Assembly (NCBI RefSeq): GCF_000877395.1
Contig: NZ_JYFE01000017.1
Span: 62,001-126,000, forward strand
From: Jannaschia aquimarina
Lineage (GTDB): Bacteria; Pseudomonadota; Alphaproteobacteria; Rhodobacterales; Rhodobacteraceae
Reading direction: 5' to 3'
Length of the DNA stretch: 64,000 bases
The position numbers and the translations under genes are program-made. The notes beneath the pieces were generated by a model. It was not told the origin of the DNA. It made no database searches and saw nothing but the letters and a program-made list of their open reading frames with translations. This document shows positions 33,403 to 42,709 of this stretch, piece by piece (within the stretch, counting starts at the first letter, position 1; each line of letters opens with the position of its first letter).

Positions 33403-34254
33403 TCAGGCGCCCACGACCATGCCCCCATTCGGATGCATCGTCTGGCCGGTATAGTAGCTGCCGTCGGACGACGCGAAGAACAGGTAGGCCGTCGCCACTT
33501 CCCACGGCTGCCCCGCGCGGCCCATCGGCGTGCCCGAGCCGAAATCCTCGACCTGCTCGGGCTGCATCGTCCCGGGGATGAAGGGCGTCCAGATCGGACC
33601 GGGAGCGACCGCATTCACGGTTATGCCCTTATCCGTCAGGTTGGACGCCATGGACCTCGTGAACGCGAGGCTCGCACCGCGCGTCATCGAATAGGTCACC
33701 AAGGAGCCCATGCCGGCGAAGGCATTCACCGACGACGTGTTGATGATCCGTGCGCCTTCGCCGAGATGCTTCAGGGCCGCCTGGGTCGTGAACATATAAG
33801 CCATGATGTTTGAGCCGATCATCTGGCGGATCTTGCCTTCGGACAGATCGGCAAAATCCTCGTCGACCCATTGCTGGGCGCCGTTGTTGATCAGGATGTC
33901 CAGCTTGCCGAACTCGGCGACCGTCTCTTCGACGGCCTTCACGCAATTGTCCTTCACGCCGAGGTCACCCGGGATCAGCAAGCAGTCCGACCCCTCCTCC
34001 TCGACGATCTGACGGGTCTTGTCGGCGTCTTCGTCCTCTTCGAGATAGGCGATGGCGATCTTCGCGCCTTCGCGTGCGAACAGGGCAGCGATGGCGCGCC
34101 CGATGCCGCTGTCGCCGCCGGTGATCAGCGCAACCTTGCCGTCCAGTTTGCCCACGCCGGGATGGCGCGGTTTCCAGTCGGGCGCGGGATCCATCTTGTG
34201 TTCGTCGGCCGGCATCGCGTCCTGCGACTGGGCGGGAATATGCGGAGCATTCAT
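33403..34254 (-). CDS. SDR-family oxidoreductase (YhdG/general-stress type) with YxxxR active site
   Basis: The 283-residue protein has the long hydrophilic N-terminus and KLDGKVALITGGDSGIGRA (about 36-54) of the YhdG/Gsp39-like SDR clade, NNGAQQ near 123 and a catalytic Ser in NTSSVNAF. The usual YxxxK reads Y188-S-M-T-R192, so the catalytic Lys is replaced by Arg. The codon is a clear CGC. Activity may be altered or specialised. GAGAGGAAG precedes the ATG at 34254. An EcfG-type promoter lies 36 bases upstream. Confidence 0.9.
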   Translation of the reverse strand: MNAPHIPAQSQDAMPADEHKMDPAPDWKPRHPGVGKLDGKVALITGGDSGIGRAIAALFAREGAKIAIAYLEEDEDADKTRQIVEEEGSDCLLIPGDLGVKDNCVKAVEETVAEFGKLDILINNGAQQWVDEDFADLSEGKIRQMIGSNIMAYMFTTQAALKHLGEGARIINTSSVNAFAGMGSLVTYSMTRGASLAFTRSMASNLTDKGITVNAVAPGPIWTPFIPGTMQPEQVEDFGSGTPMGRAGQPWEVATAYLFFASSDGSYYTGQTMHPNGGMVVGA

Positions 34255-34290
34255 GTCGTCTTCCTCTCGTGTTCGGGTTGTTAGCCAGCC

Positions 34291-34315
34291 AACAACCGGC
34301 GCTTCCCGATGTTCC
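34291..34315 (-). promoter_or_regulatory. EcfG-type promoter candidate of the YxxxR SDR gene
   Basis: On the minus strand GGAAC (34311-34315) is followed after 16 bases by TGTT (34291-34294), close to the GGAAC-N16-17-cGTT consensus. It lies 36 bases before the start, the same distance as at the DUF892 gene. Confidence 0.5.
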
Positions 34316-34412
34316 CTGCAATTCCGTTCTCGCGTGAAAAGGGTCGGATCTTGAAAGGGTTGCTTATTGTCTTTTGACGTGTTGGCTGGCACTTTCGTCG
34401 CAGGAGATGCCG

Positions 34413-34970
34413 ATGACCAGGCCAGCACTGATCGTGACGCTGAGGGAAAGGCTGCGGGCGGATACGCGCGCGGCGCATGATGCCGTTGATCGCGCGTTCG
34501 GCCGGTTCGACCTGACTTCGCGGGATGGCCTGACATCGTTCCTCAGGGCGCAGCGGGCAGGCCTCGCTGCCCTGCACGGCGCCGGCGCGACCTGTGCGGG
34601 CCTGCGCGAAGGCATCGGTGCCATCGACGCCGATCTTGCATCCCTCGGGGCAGAGCCACCGGCAGCCGCGGCGCCCGCGCCAACCGAAGATCACCCCATC
34701 GCGCAGGATTATCTGTGGCTGGGCTCGCGGCTCGGAACGCGGATGCTGGCCCGCCGCTGGGCCGACGCCACCGACCCGGACGTGCGCAGGGCCTCGGCCT
34801 ATCTTGGCATGGCGGCGGATCCCGCCCCTTGGCGCGCCTTCACCGCCCGCGCCGAAGAGATGTCCGCACGCGGGCCGGAAGCCGACCTGATCGTCACAGC
34901 CGCGATCGCATGGTTCGCCCTGTTCGAACAGAGCGCGCTGACAGGGGGCCTCCATGTCCCGGCAGAATGA
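34413..34970 (+). CDS. bphO: Biliverdin-producing heme oxygenase
   Basis: The 185-residue protein starts MTRPALIVTLRERLRADTRAAHDAVD, with a His in the AAHDAVD helix at the position of the proximal heme ligand of bacterial heme oxygenases. The helical pattern continues through YLWLGSRLGTRMLARRW, the distal GSRLG helix. It opens heme to biliverdin, the chromophore needed by the phytochrome encoded next, which it overlaps by 17 bases. AGGAG lies 6 bases before the chosen ATG; an ATG two codons upstream touches this site and is unlikely. Confidence 0.9.
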   Translation: MTRPALIVTLRERLRADTRAAHDAVDRAFGRFDLTSRDGLTSFLRAQRAGLAALHGAGATCAGLREGIGAIDADLASLGAEPPAAAAPAPTEDHPIAQDYLWLGSRLGTRMLARRWADATDPDVRRASAYLGMAADPAPWRAFTARAEEMSARGPEADLIVTAAIAWFALFEQSALTGGLHVPAE

Positions 34971-37524
34971 AGAGCAGTGGATCGACACTCAGGTCGATCT
35001 GACGAATTGCGATCGCGAGCCGATCCATCTTCTGGGACATGTCCAGGACTACGGATGCCTTATCGCGGTCTCGTCCGATTGGATCGTCCGCCATGCTTCC
35101 CGCAACGTCGATGTCCTGCTCGGCATCGAGGCCGAAAGTGCGATCGGCGTGCCCCTGAGCCAACTCATGTCGCCGGGCGCGGTGCAGACCCTCCGGGACG
35201 CGATGGCCGGGTTGGGCCGCGACATGGCGCAGTCGCGCCTCTTCGGGGTCGAACTCGACGGACGGCGCCTCGATGTCTCGATCCACCAATCCGACCGAAA
35301 CACGGTGCTGGAATTCGAGCAATTCGCGGGGCGCAGCGATCAGAGCGAGCTCGGGCTCGTCGATCCCCTCATCAAGCGGGTACAGCGCCTCGATGACGCC
35401 CAGGCCGCAGTCGAGGAAGCGGCCCGCAGCATGCGGGCCCTCACGGGCTTCGACCGCGTCATGGTCTACCGCTTCGACGAGGATCAGTCCGGTACCGTGA
35501 TCGCCGAGTCTCGCAGCGGCGGGAATGTCGACAGCTTTCTCGGCCTTCGGTATCCCGCCTCCGACATCCCCAAGCAGGCGCGAGAGCTCTACAAGCGCAG
35601 CCTGCTGCGTCTGATCGAGAGTGTCGACGGCCCGGCGCACGAGATCATTCCAGCGGCCTCGCCCGAAGGGAAGCCCCTCGACCTTTCGCTGGCCGTCACG
35701 CGGGCGGTTTCGCCGATCCATCTGGAATACCTGCGGAACATGGGTGTCGTGTCATCCATGTCCGTGTCGATCATACGCGACGGGGAGTTGTGGGGCCTGT
35801 TCGCCTGCCATTCCAGCCGTCCGATGCGGCTCAGCTTTTCGCGCCGGACAGCAGTCGAGCTTTTTGCGCAACTCCTGTCCTACGAACTGGACCGCAAGCA
35901 GGCCGCGGAGGAACGTGCACAGACGATCGAGGCTCGCAAACTGCACGACGCGTTGATCGGCCGCGTCAGCCGGGACGGTGATTTCATAGGCAGCATCGAA
36001 CTGATCCAGGCGGAGGTCGGCGCCGTCATCAATCACGACGGCATCGCGATCTTCCATGAGGGCGAGTACGAGTGTTATGGCTACGCCCCCACGCGGGACG
36101 AGTTCACGGGGTTGGCCCGTTACCTGAACACGACCGAGGCATCCCAGGTGTTCGCGACCCACAGGTTGCAGTCAGGCTTCCCCGCCGCCGCGGAGTTTGC
36201 CGATCCGCCTGCGGGCTTGCTTGCCTTGCCCATCAGTCGCACTCCGCGGGACTATATCGTTCTTTTCCGGAGAGAGGTCGCGCGGATGGTGACGTGGGCG
36301 GGCAACCCGAACAAGCCCGTCGAGTTGGGCCCCAACGGCGCGCGGCTGACACCGCGCAAGAGCTTCGAAGCGTGGAAGGAGACGGTCAAGGGAACCTCGG
36401 CCCGCTGGACCGAGACCGAACTCGATGCCGCAGAGGCGCTGCGCGTCACCTTGCTGGAAGTCGTGCTGCGCATGTCGGATGAAGCAGCGCAGATGCGCCG
36501 GGCCGCGGCGGAAAAGCAGGAACTGCTCGTCGCGGAACTCAACCACCGGGTTCGCAACATCCTGAACCTCATCCGCGGCCTTGCCAGCCGGAGCCGCGAC
36601 GGCGCCGCCACGATCGAGGAATATACCCGCGATCTCGATGGCAGGATCAACGCGCTTGCCCGTGCGCACGACCAGCTCACGCGGGCCGAATGGGAGGCGT
36701 CGTCGCTGACGGACCTCATCCTTCTCGAGGCAGAGGCCTATGGCGGAGGAGGCGGCCGTCTCTCAGTCCGGGGCGAAGATGTCTCGCTTGCGCCCGAGGC
36801 TTTCTCGACATTGGCGCTCGTGATGCACGAGATGGTGACGAATTCCGCGAAATACGGGGCCCTGTCCAGTCCGGAGGGCAGCGTGGACGTCGCGCTGGTT
36901 CATCGCGATGGCGGCGGGATAGACATCGCCTGGCGCGAATCCGGTGGACCGCCCGTCTCGCCCCCGACCCGGCGGGGCTTCGGCAGCACGATCATCAGCC
37001 GTTCGATCCCCCATGAACTGAGCGGAACCACCGACCTGCGATATGCCGAAGGTGGGCTGGAGGCGGACTTCTTCCTGCCCGGCGCCCATCTGTCGGTCGC
37101 GTCCGAAAGAAAGCAGGAACGCTTGGCCAAGCCATCATTGTCCGATACCCCTTCGACCGTTGGGGCGACCCGTCCGGTGGAACGCGCGCTGGTGGTCGAA
37201 GACAACCTGATCATCGCACTCGATACGGCCGACATGCTTTCGGAACTCGGCGCCGGAGAGGTCGTGACGGCCTCCAGCGTCTCCGAAGCCATGCAGGCGT
37301 TGGATGAAGGCCGGTTCGACCTTGCCCTGCTGGATGTCAATCTCGGCTCCGAGACGTCGATCGTCGTGGCACAGCGCCTCGCGGATGAGGGCGTCCCGTT
37401 CGCGCTCACCACGGGATACGGCGAGGAAGGCGGCGTCATCTCACGCTATCCCCCGGCGTCCGTTCTGCGAAAGCCGTTCACGTCCGCGGATCTGCGCAAT
37501 CTCTTGGCGAGCCTGATGGCGTGA
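34954..37524 (+). CDS. bphP: Bacteriophytochrome HWE histidine kinase with C-terminal receiver domain
   Basis: The 856-residue protein has a PAS domain with biliverdin-binding C19 in TNCDREPIH, a GAF domain (about 145-310) with PASDIP at 201-206 and a PHY domain (about 325-505) with the tongue motif PRKSF at 467-471. An HWE-type kinase follows, with phosphorylated H531 in LNHRVRN, N-box HEMVTNSAKYGALS near 625 and a WxA/E segment near 580. A receiver domain (743-856) ends it, with phospho-acceptor D794 in LLDVNLG. It senses red/far-red light. HWE kinases often feed the general stress response. Confidence 0.95.
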   Translation: MSRQNEEQWIDTQVDLTNCDREPIHLLGHVQDYGCLIAVSSDWIVRHASRNVDVLLGIEAESAIGVPLSQLMSPGAVQTLRDAMAGLGRDMAQSRLFGVELDGRRLDVSIHQSDRNTVLEFEQFAGRSDQSELGLVDPLIKRVQRLDDAQAAVEEAARSMRALTGFDRVMVYRFDEDQSGTVIAESRSGGNVDSFLGLRYPASDIPKQARELYKRSLLRLIESVDGPAHEIIPAASPEGKPLDLSLAVTRAVSPIHLEYLRNMGVVSSMSVSIIRDGELWGLFACHSSRPMRLSFSRRTAVELFAQLLSYELDRKQAAEERAQTIEARKLHDALIGRVSRDGDFIGSIELIQAEVGAVINHDGIAIFHEGEYECYGYAPTRDEFTGLARYLNTTEASQVFATHRLQSGFPAAAEFADPPAGLLALPISRTPRDYIVLFRREVARMVTWAGNPNKPVELGPNGARLTPRKSFEAWKETVKGTSARWTETELDAAEALRVTLLEVVLRMSDEAAQMRRAAAEKQELLVAELNHRVRNILNLIRGLASRSRDGAATIEEYTRDLDGRINALARAHDQLTRAEWEASSLTDLILLEAEAYGGGGGRLSVRGEDVSLAPEAFSTLALVMHEMVTNSAKYGALSSPEGSVDVALVHRDGGGIDIAWRESGGPPVSPPTRRGFGSTIISRSIPHELSGTTDLRYAEGGLEADFFLPGAHLSVASERKQERLAKPSLSDTPSTVGATRPVERALVVEDNLIIALDTADMLSELGAGEVVTASSVSEAMQALDEGRFDLALLDVNLGSETSIVVAQRLADEGVPFALTTGYGEEGGVISRYPPASVLRKPFTSADLRNLLASLMA

Positions 37525-37578
37525 CATCCCCGGCCGGTCCCCTTAGGGCGGATCGGCACGCAGGGAGGAGCGACGGAA

Positions 37579-38985
37579 ATGGGCGCACGGATCGGGTTGA
37601 TCGGTCTCGGGACGATGGGGGCGGCACTTGCCTCGAACATCGCCGAGAAGGGCTTTGACATCGCGGTCTTCAACCGCACGACCAAGGTGACGCGTGACTT
37701 CGTCGACGGAGCCGGAGACCTCGCGGACCGGATGACCGCGTGCGAAAGCCTCGAGGACTTCGTTGCGGCGATCGACGCCCCGCGGGCGATCATCCTGATG
37801 GTACCGGCCGGGGAACCGGTCGACCAGCAGATCGAGGCGCTTCGCCCACTGCTCGACGCCGACGACCTGATCATCGACTGCGGCAACGCCAACTTTCACG
37901 ATACCAACCGCCGGATGACGGAGAGTGGCGGCCCCTTCCTCGGCGTCGGCGTCTCCGGCGGAGAGGAGGGCGCGCGCCACGGCCCCGCGATCATGGGCGG
38001 AGGCGAGCCCGGCCATTGGGACCGCGTCGCGGACATCATGAACGCCATCGCAGCCAAGCATGAAGGAGAGCCTTGCGCGGGCCTTCTGGGGCCGGACGGA
38101 GCGGGGCATTTCGTCAAGATGGTCCATAACGGCATCGAATATGCCGACATGCAGATGATCGCCGAGATCTACGGCATCCTGCGCGACGGACACGGCCTTT
38201 CCCCGGACGAGATCGCAACCGTCTTCGAGGCCTGGGACAAGGGGCCGCTCAAGTCCTACTTGATCGAGATCACTGGCAAGGTCGCCCGCGCCGCCGACAC
38301 CGCCACCGGCAAACCGTTGCTCGACGTGATCGTCGACGCCGCCGGACAAAAGGGCACGGGGCGGTGGACCGCCATCGAGAGCCAGCACCTGCTCACGCCG
38401 ATCCCGGCCATCGAGGCGGCCGTGGTGGCGCGCAACGTCTCGTCCCGACGGGACGAACGTGCCGCCGGACAGGAGATGTTCGGTGCGGCGCCCCAAGCGG
38501 TCGAGATCGACCGCGACACGCTGGAACAGGCCCTGATCGCGGGCAAGGTGCTCTGCTATGCGCAGGGTTTCGTGATGATCGCCGCGACATGCGAGGCTCA
38601 TGGCTGGGACGTCGATCTGCCGACCGTCGCGCGGATCTGGCGCGAGGGCTGCATCATCCGCTCGGCGATGCTGGATGACATGGCCAGCGCGCTTGCCGAC
38701 CATCCCGGCGACAATCTGATGCGGACGCCTCATTTCGCCGAGATGCTGAAATCGACGCATGACGCGCTGCGGCAGGTCGTCTCGCAAGCTGCGCTCGCGG
38801 GCCATTCCGTGCCGGCCCTGTCGTCCGGTCTGGCCTATTTCGACGCGATGCGCACGGCGCGGGGCACCGCCAACATGATCCAGGCGCAGCGGGATTTCTT
38901 CGGTCTGCACGGCTTCGTCCATGTCGACGGCCGCGAAGACGTGCATGGACCCTGGGCGGGCAAGGACGCGGGCAAGCAGGGATGA
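37579..38985 (+). CDS. gnd: 6-phosphogluconate dehydrogenase, decarboxylating
   Basis: The 468-residue protein starts with the nucleotide fold MGARIGLIGLGTMGAAL and carries IIDCGNANFHDT, GVGVSGGEEGARHGPAIMGGG, the signature HFVKMVHNGIEYADMQMIAE and KGTGRWT. It converts 6-phosphogluconate to ribulose-5-phosphate, CO2 and NADPH in the pentose phosphate pathway. Length matches the long Gnd form. A GGAGG site precedes the ATG. It overlaps a small membrane protein gene at its end. Confidence 0.97.
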   Translation: MGARIGLIGLGTMGAALASNIAEKGFDIAVFNRTTKVTRDFVDGAGDLADRMTACESLEDFVAAIDAPRAIILMVPAGEPVDQQIEALRPLLDADDLIIDCGNANFHDTNRRMTESGGPFLGVGVSGGEEGARHGPAIMGGGEPGHWDRVADIMNAIAAKHEGEPCAGLLGPDGAGHFVKMVHNGIEYADMQMIAEIYGILRDGHGLSPDEIATVFEAWDKGPLKSYLIEITGKVARAADTATGKPLLDVIVDAAGQKGTGRWTAIESQHLLTPIPAIEAAVVARNVSSRRDERAAGQEMFGAAPQAVEIDRDTLEQALIAGKVLCYAQGFVMIAATCEAHGWDVDLPTVARIWREGCIIRSAMLDDMASALADHPGDNLMRTPHFAEMLKSTHDALRQVVSQAALAGHSVPALSSGLAYFDAMRTARGTANMIQAQRDFFGLHGFVHVDGREDVHGPWAGKDAGKQG

Positions 38986-39182
38986 TGCGTGGGGCCTTCG
39001 ACCTGCGCCATCCGATGTTCCGGCCGCTCTGGGCGCGCGTGCTGGCCTCGGCGGCCGTTCTGGGGTGGGCCGCGCTCGAAGCATCGCGCGGGGCGTGGTT
39101 CTGGGCCGCGCTCTTCGGGGCGGCGGGGTTCTGGATGGTCTGGTGCTTCTTCGTGACCTTCCGGGCGGAGGATTACGAGTAA
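38982..39182 (+). CDS. Small two-helix membrane protein
   Basis: A 66-codon frame overlaps the gnd stop as ATGATG, with either ATG usable. The product has two hydrophobic segments (about residues 20-36 and 40-58, the second rich in Trp and Phe) and ends in TFRAEDYE. I do not recognise the family. Overlap with gnd and the absence of another frame support a real gene. Confidence 0.65.
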   Translation: MMRGAFDLRHPMFRPLWARVLASAAVLGWAALEASRGAWFWAALFGAAGFWMVWCFFVTFRAEDYE

Positions 39183-39194
39183 GATGCGCCGGCC

Positions 39195-39899
39195 TCAGGC
39201 CAGGGCGTCCCCGATCCAGCTCCGCATCGCATCGACGGTCTCTCGCGGCTGCTCCAGCGTCGGCAGGTGGCCCGCCGCTTCGACCACGGTGAGCCGCGCG
39301 CCGGGAACGAGGGCCGCCATCTCTTCGTGACGGTGGAGCGGGCACAGGGTGTCCTCGCGGCCGCACAGGATCAGGGTCGGCACCCGAACGCCGCGCAGGG
39401 TGTCGCGCTGGTCGGGACGCGTTTGCAGCGCCCGGGACTGGCGCAGGAAGACCTCCGGACCCAGCGCCTCGGCCATCGCCATGCAGAGATCGAGGACCTC
39501 CGTCCGTCGGGGCCCGGCGGCAAGGTAGTTCGGCTTCATCTCGTCGCGCATGACAGCGCGCAGATCACCTGCGCGGACCCGGTCCATCTGAGGAATGCGG
39601 GCTGCCGCGACCTCGGGCGCCTCGGCGCGCGGATTGGTGTCCATGAGACACAGCGCCGAAATCCGGTCCGGGGCCCTGCGAACGATCTCCATCGCGACGA
39701 TCCCGCCCATTGAAAGGCCCGCAAGCATGAAACGTGGCGGCGCCGTCGCAAGCACATCGGCGGCGAGGGCTGCCACCGTGTCGTGGGCCAATATCTTAGC
39801 CACAAAGATCTCGTGGTCCTTGGACAGGGCGGCAGCCTGAGGCGCGAAGAGACGTGCGTCGCACATCATTCCCGGCAGCAGGACGAGAGGGTCAGCCAT
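39195..39899 (-). CDS. Alpha/beta-fold hydrolase
   Basis: The protein of 234 residues has the strand LVLLPGMMCDARLF, nucleophile Ser in LAGLSMGGIVAM (near 63), an Asp in CGREDTLCP and a His in AAGHLPTLEQP. That triad is typical of small cytoplasmic esterases and enol-lactonase-like hydrolases. Its ATG lies 8 bases inside the end of the upstream SnoaL-like gene, so the two form one operon. The substrate is unknown. Confidence 0.9.
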   Translation of the reverse strand: MADPLVLLPGMMCDARLFAPQAAALSKDHEIFVAKILAHDTVAALAADVLATAPPRFMLAGLSMGGIVAMEIVRRAPDRISALCLMDTNPRAEAPEVAAARIPQMDRVRAGDLRAVMRDEMKPNYLAAGPRRTEVLDLCMAMAEALGPEVFLRQSRALQTRPDQRDTLRGVRVPTLILCGREDTLCPLHRHEEMAALVPGARLTVVEAAGHLPTLEQPRETVDAMRSWIGDALA

Positions 39900-40932
39900 A
39901 CGTCATCCCGGTCCGCGACGGGTGCGTCTCGCCCATCCCGGAGGTATTCACGTCATCCGCCATTCCGGTCTGAAGCAGGATCTGCTTCCAGATGCTGATC
40001 TCGTCGAAGACGGTGTATTCCCGGCGCAGGCCCCACGGCCCGAACTCCGCATGGGTGAAGCCCATCACGTAGACTTCGGCGCCCGTCGGTTCTCCGTACA
40101 TGCCGCGGCCTTCATGTTTGCCCAGGAGGCTCCAGCGAAGGGCGGCGCGGGGCGGCATCATCGGGTCCTCGCGCCCGATCCGGTGGTCGATGGTAAAGGT
40201 CGCATCGGGGAAAGCGGCCCGCAGACCCATCCACATCTGTTCGGCATAGGGCCAGGACCAGCCGCGTCGTGCGCCGGGGAACTCGGTCCGGCAGGCACGG
40301 TCATAGCGCTGTGCGATGGCAGACAGCTCGTTGCCGGCCATGATGCGCGTCAGCAGATCCTCGTATTCCAAGCCGACCTCGTGGTCGTTGCCGCGCGAAT
40401 TGTAGCCTCCGTCCACATCGTCGCGGGGATGGAACGGGCGGATCGCCTTGTCCGGTCCGCCCTCGCGCGCGATCAGGTCGCGGGTGAAGGGCAGTGGCGA
40501 CATGCCGAGTTGATGGACGATCCCGGACGTGTCGCGGCAAAGCCATTCGTCGAAGATGAAGTTCTCCCGTGCGGCGCAGTCCGCGATGGCGCGCACCTCG
40601 AAGCGCTTGCCGGTGGGCGGGCCGAAGAAGCCATGGCCCAGATGGGTGCCGGTCGTCATCAGCCGATGGGAGGAGAGGCGCCCCGTCTCGTCGTCGCCGC
40701 ACCAGATCACGTCCTCGCCCAGAAGCTGCCGGTCCGGAAATTCGACCAGCGTGGCGCGGGTGCCGTCGATCACCGCCTTGCGCCCGCGCACGAGCCCCGA
40801 GGGAAAGCGCATCGGCAGGTCTTCGGCATAGGTCTCGTGCAGAGTGTGGAGGCCGCGCTCTTCCCAGATCTCCTTGGTGATGCCGAGGATATAATCGGGG
40901 AAGTCCTTCCAGCGCTGGGAAAAGCCTTTCAT
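39892..40932 (-). CDS. SnoaL/NTF2-like double-domain protein
   Basis: The 346-residue protein starts MKGFSQRWKDFPDYILGITKEIWEERG and appears to contain two SnoaL-type (NTF2-fold) halves, about 15-135 and 205-325, each with the YAEDLPMRFPSGLVRGR or YAEQMWMGLRAAFPDATFTIDHRIG style of pocket. Such proteins are non-redox cyclases, isomerases or hydratases in catabolic clusters. A GAGGA site supports the ATG at 40932. It is first in a two-gene operon and is preceded by a perfect 16-base palindrome. Function is not established. Confidence 0.75.
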   Translation of the reverse strand: MKGFSQRWKDFPDYILGITKEIWEERGLHTLHETYAEDLPMRFPSGLVRGRKAVIDGTRATLVEFPDRQLLGEDVIWCGDDETGRLSSHRLMTTGTHLGHGFFGPPTGKRFEVRAIADCAARENFIFDEWLCRDTSGIVHQLGMSPLPFTRDLIAREGGPDKAIRPFHPRDDVDGGYNSRGNDHEVGLEYEDLLTRIMAGNELSAIAQRYDRACRTEFPGARRGWSWPYAEQMWMGLRAAFPDATFTIDHRIGREDPMMPPRAALRWSLLGKHEGRGMYGEPTGAEVYVMGFTHAEFGPWGLRREYTVFDEISIWKQILLQTGMADDVNTSGMGETHPSRTGMTYG

Positions 40933-40972
40933 GGGGTCCTCATGTGGGTGGTCGCCCGGACGGGACATGATT

Positions 40973-40988
40973 TTGCATACGTATGCAA
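40973..40988 (-). promoter_or_regulatory. Perfect 16-base palindromic operator upstream of the SnoaL/hydrolase operon
   Basis: TTGCATACGTATGCAA is an exact inverted repeat, 41 bases before the SnoaL-like gene start and about 75 bases after the betA stop. The size and TxxxxTACGTAxxxxA core suit a GntR- or LacI-type dimer. No such regulator gene is in the window. Confidence 0.6.
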
Positions 40989-41062
40989 GAGCGGGAGGGA
41001 CGAGGTCCCCCGTGGGGCCACGGGATATTCTTGGCAGGATGACGAAGGGGGGTGCGCCCTGC

Positions 41063-42709
41063 CTAGCGTTGCAGACGCTGCCAGTCCGGATGGATCCATG
41101 GTTCGGCGTTCGAGGGCGGCAATCGGCGGCCAAGTATGTGGTCCGACGCTTTCTCTCCGACCATGATGGAGGGTCCGTTGAGATTGCCGTTGGTGATCCG
41201 TGGAAAGATCGAGCTGTCGGCCACCCGCAGTCGGTCGACGCCGATCACTCGGGTCTGAGGGTCCACCACCGCCATCGGGTCGTCCGCTGCGCCCATCCGG
41301 CATGTGCCGCAGGGATGGTAGGCGCTTTCCGCATGCTCGCGGATCGCCGCGTCAATGGCGTCGTCGGATCGTGCCGCCTCGCCCGGCTGGATCTCTTGCC
41401 GCCGATAGGGCGCGAAGGCGGGTTGCGCAAAGATTTCCCGGGTCAGCCGGATGCAGGTGCGGAACTCCTGCCAGTCCTGTTCGTGGCTCATGTAGTTGAA
41501 GCGGATCGCCGGGGCGTCCGCCGGGTCGGAGGAGCGGAGCGTCACCGCCCCGCGAGAGCGCGAGCGCATGGGCCCAACATGGGCCTGGAAGCCGTGCCCC
41601 TCCGCTGCGGCCTTGCCGTCGTAGCGCACCGCCAGCGGCAGGAAGTGAAACTGGGTGTCCGGATACTCGATCCCGGCGGCGGACCGGATGAAGCCGCAGC
41701 TTTCGAAATTGTTGGTCGCGCCGGGTCCCCTGCGCCGGAACAGCCAGTTCGCGCCGACCCAGGCCTTTCCCCAGAACGACCAGTAGCGGAAGAGGGTGAT
41801 CGGCTGCGACGCGGCCATCTGGACGTAGAGCTCCAGATGGTCCTGAAGGTTCGCGCCCACGCCCGGACGGTCAGCGACTACGTCGATCCCGTGCTCGGCC
41901 AGATGCGGGGCGGGACCGATGCCGGACAGCATCAGAAGCTTGGGCGAGTTGATGGCCGAGGCGGCCACGATCACTTCGGCGCGGGCCCGGACGGTCCGTC
42001 CGTCGGCCAGGACGATGCCGGTGGCGCGGCCGTCCTCGATGGAGATGCGCGTGGCCATGCCGTTGAGCACGGCGCAGAAGCCGGTTGCGAGCGCGGGGCG
42101 CAGGTAGGCGTTGGCGGCCGACCAGCGTCGGCCCTTCCAGACCGTCTGCTCGAAGGGGCCGAATCCTTCCTGCTGCCGTCCGTTGTAGTCGTCGGTCACG
42201 GGATAGCCGGCCTGCCTGCCGGCCTCGACGAAGGCGTGATAGAGCGGGTTGGCCCGCGTGCCGCGCGTGACGTGCAGGGGACCGTCCGTGCCGCGCCAGG
42301 ACGGATCGCCGCCATGGGGGCCGGGATGCCAGCATTCCATCCGCTTGAAGTAGGGCAGGACGTCCGCGTAGGCCCATCCCGCCGCACCGGCCTCGGCCCA
42401 ATGGTCGAAGTCGCGCGCATGGCCGCGCACATAGACCATGCCGTTTATGCTGCTGGACCCGCCCAGAACCTTGCCGCGCGGGCAGGCGAGGCGGCGGCCG
42501 CCCAGATGGGGCTCGGGCTCTGTGCGGTAGCCCCAATCGTAGCGCGCCATGTTCATCGGGAAGGACAGCGCGCCCGGCATCTGGATCAGCGGCCCCCAAT
42601 CGGTCCCGCCATGTTCGATGACCAGCACCGACCGGCGCGCCTCGGCCAGACGGTAGGCCAGGGCGCAGCCGGCACTGCCGGCGCCGACGATGACGTAGTC
42701 GGCTTCCAT
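41063..42709 (-). CDS. betA: Choline dehydrogenase (GMC oxidoreductase)
   Basis: The 548-residue flavoprotein starts [23 protein letters not shown], the FAD dinucleotide loop. It continues with [19 protein letters not shown], the GMC signature [17 protein letters not shown] and a C-terminal [11 protein letters not shown] with the catalytic His, then [16 protein letters not shown]. It oxidises choline to betaine aldehyde. Its ATG overlaps the betB stop as TGATG. It ends the betI-betB-betA operon. Confidence 0.95.
   Translation of the reverse strand: MEADYVIVGAGSAGCALAYRLAEARRSVLVIEHGGTDWGPLIQMPGALSFPMNMARYDWGYRTEPEPHLGGRRLACPRGKVLGGSSSINGMVYVRGHARDFDHWAEAGAAGWAYADVLPYFKRMECWHPGPHGGDPSWRGTDGPLHVTRGTRANPLYHAFVEAGRQAGYPVTDDYNGRQQEGFGPFEQTVWKGRRWSAANAYLRPALATGFCAVLNGMATRISIEDGRATGIVLADGRTVRARAEVIVAASAINSPKLLMLSGIGPAPHLAEHGIDVVADRPGVGANLQDHLELYVQMAASQPITLFRYWSFWGKAWVGANWLFRRRGPGATNNFESCGFIRSAAGIEYPDTQFHFLPLAVRYDGKAAAEGHGFQAHVGPMRSRSRGAVTLRSSDPADAPAIRFNYMSHEQDWQEFRTCIRLTREIFAQPAFAPYRRQEIQPGEAARSDDAIDAAIREHAESAYHPCGTCRMGAADDPMAVVDPQTRVIGVDRLRVADSSIFPRITNGNLNGPSIMVGEKASDHILGRRLPPSNAEPWIHPDWQRLQR

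Noticed and set aside
37543-39366. A 607-codon frame antisense to gnd
   Set aside because: Arg-rich shadow of the gnd coding sequence.
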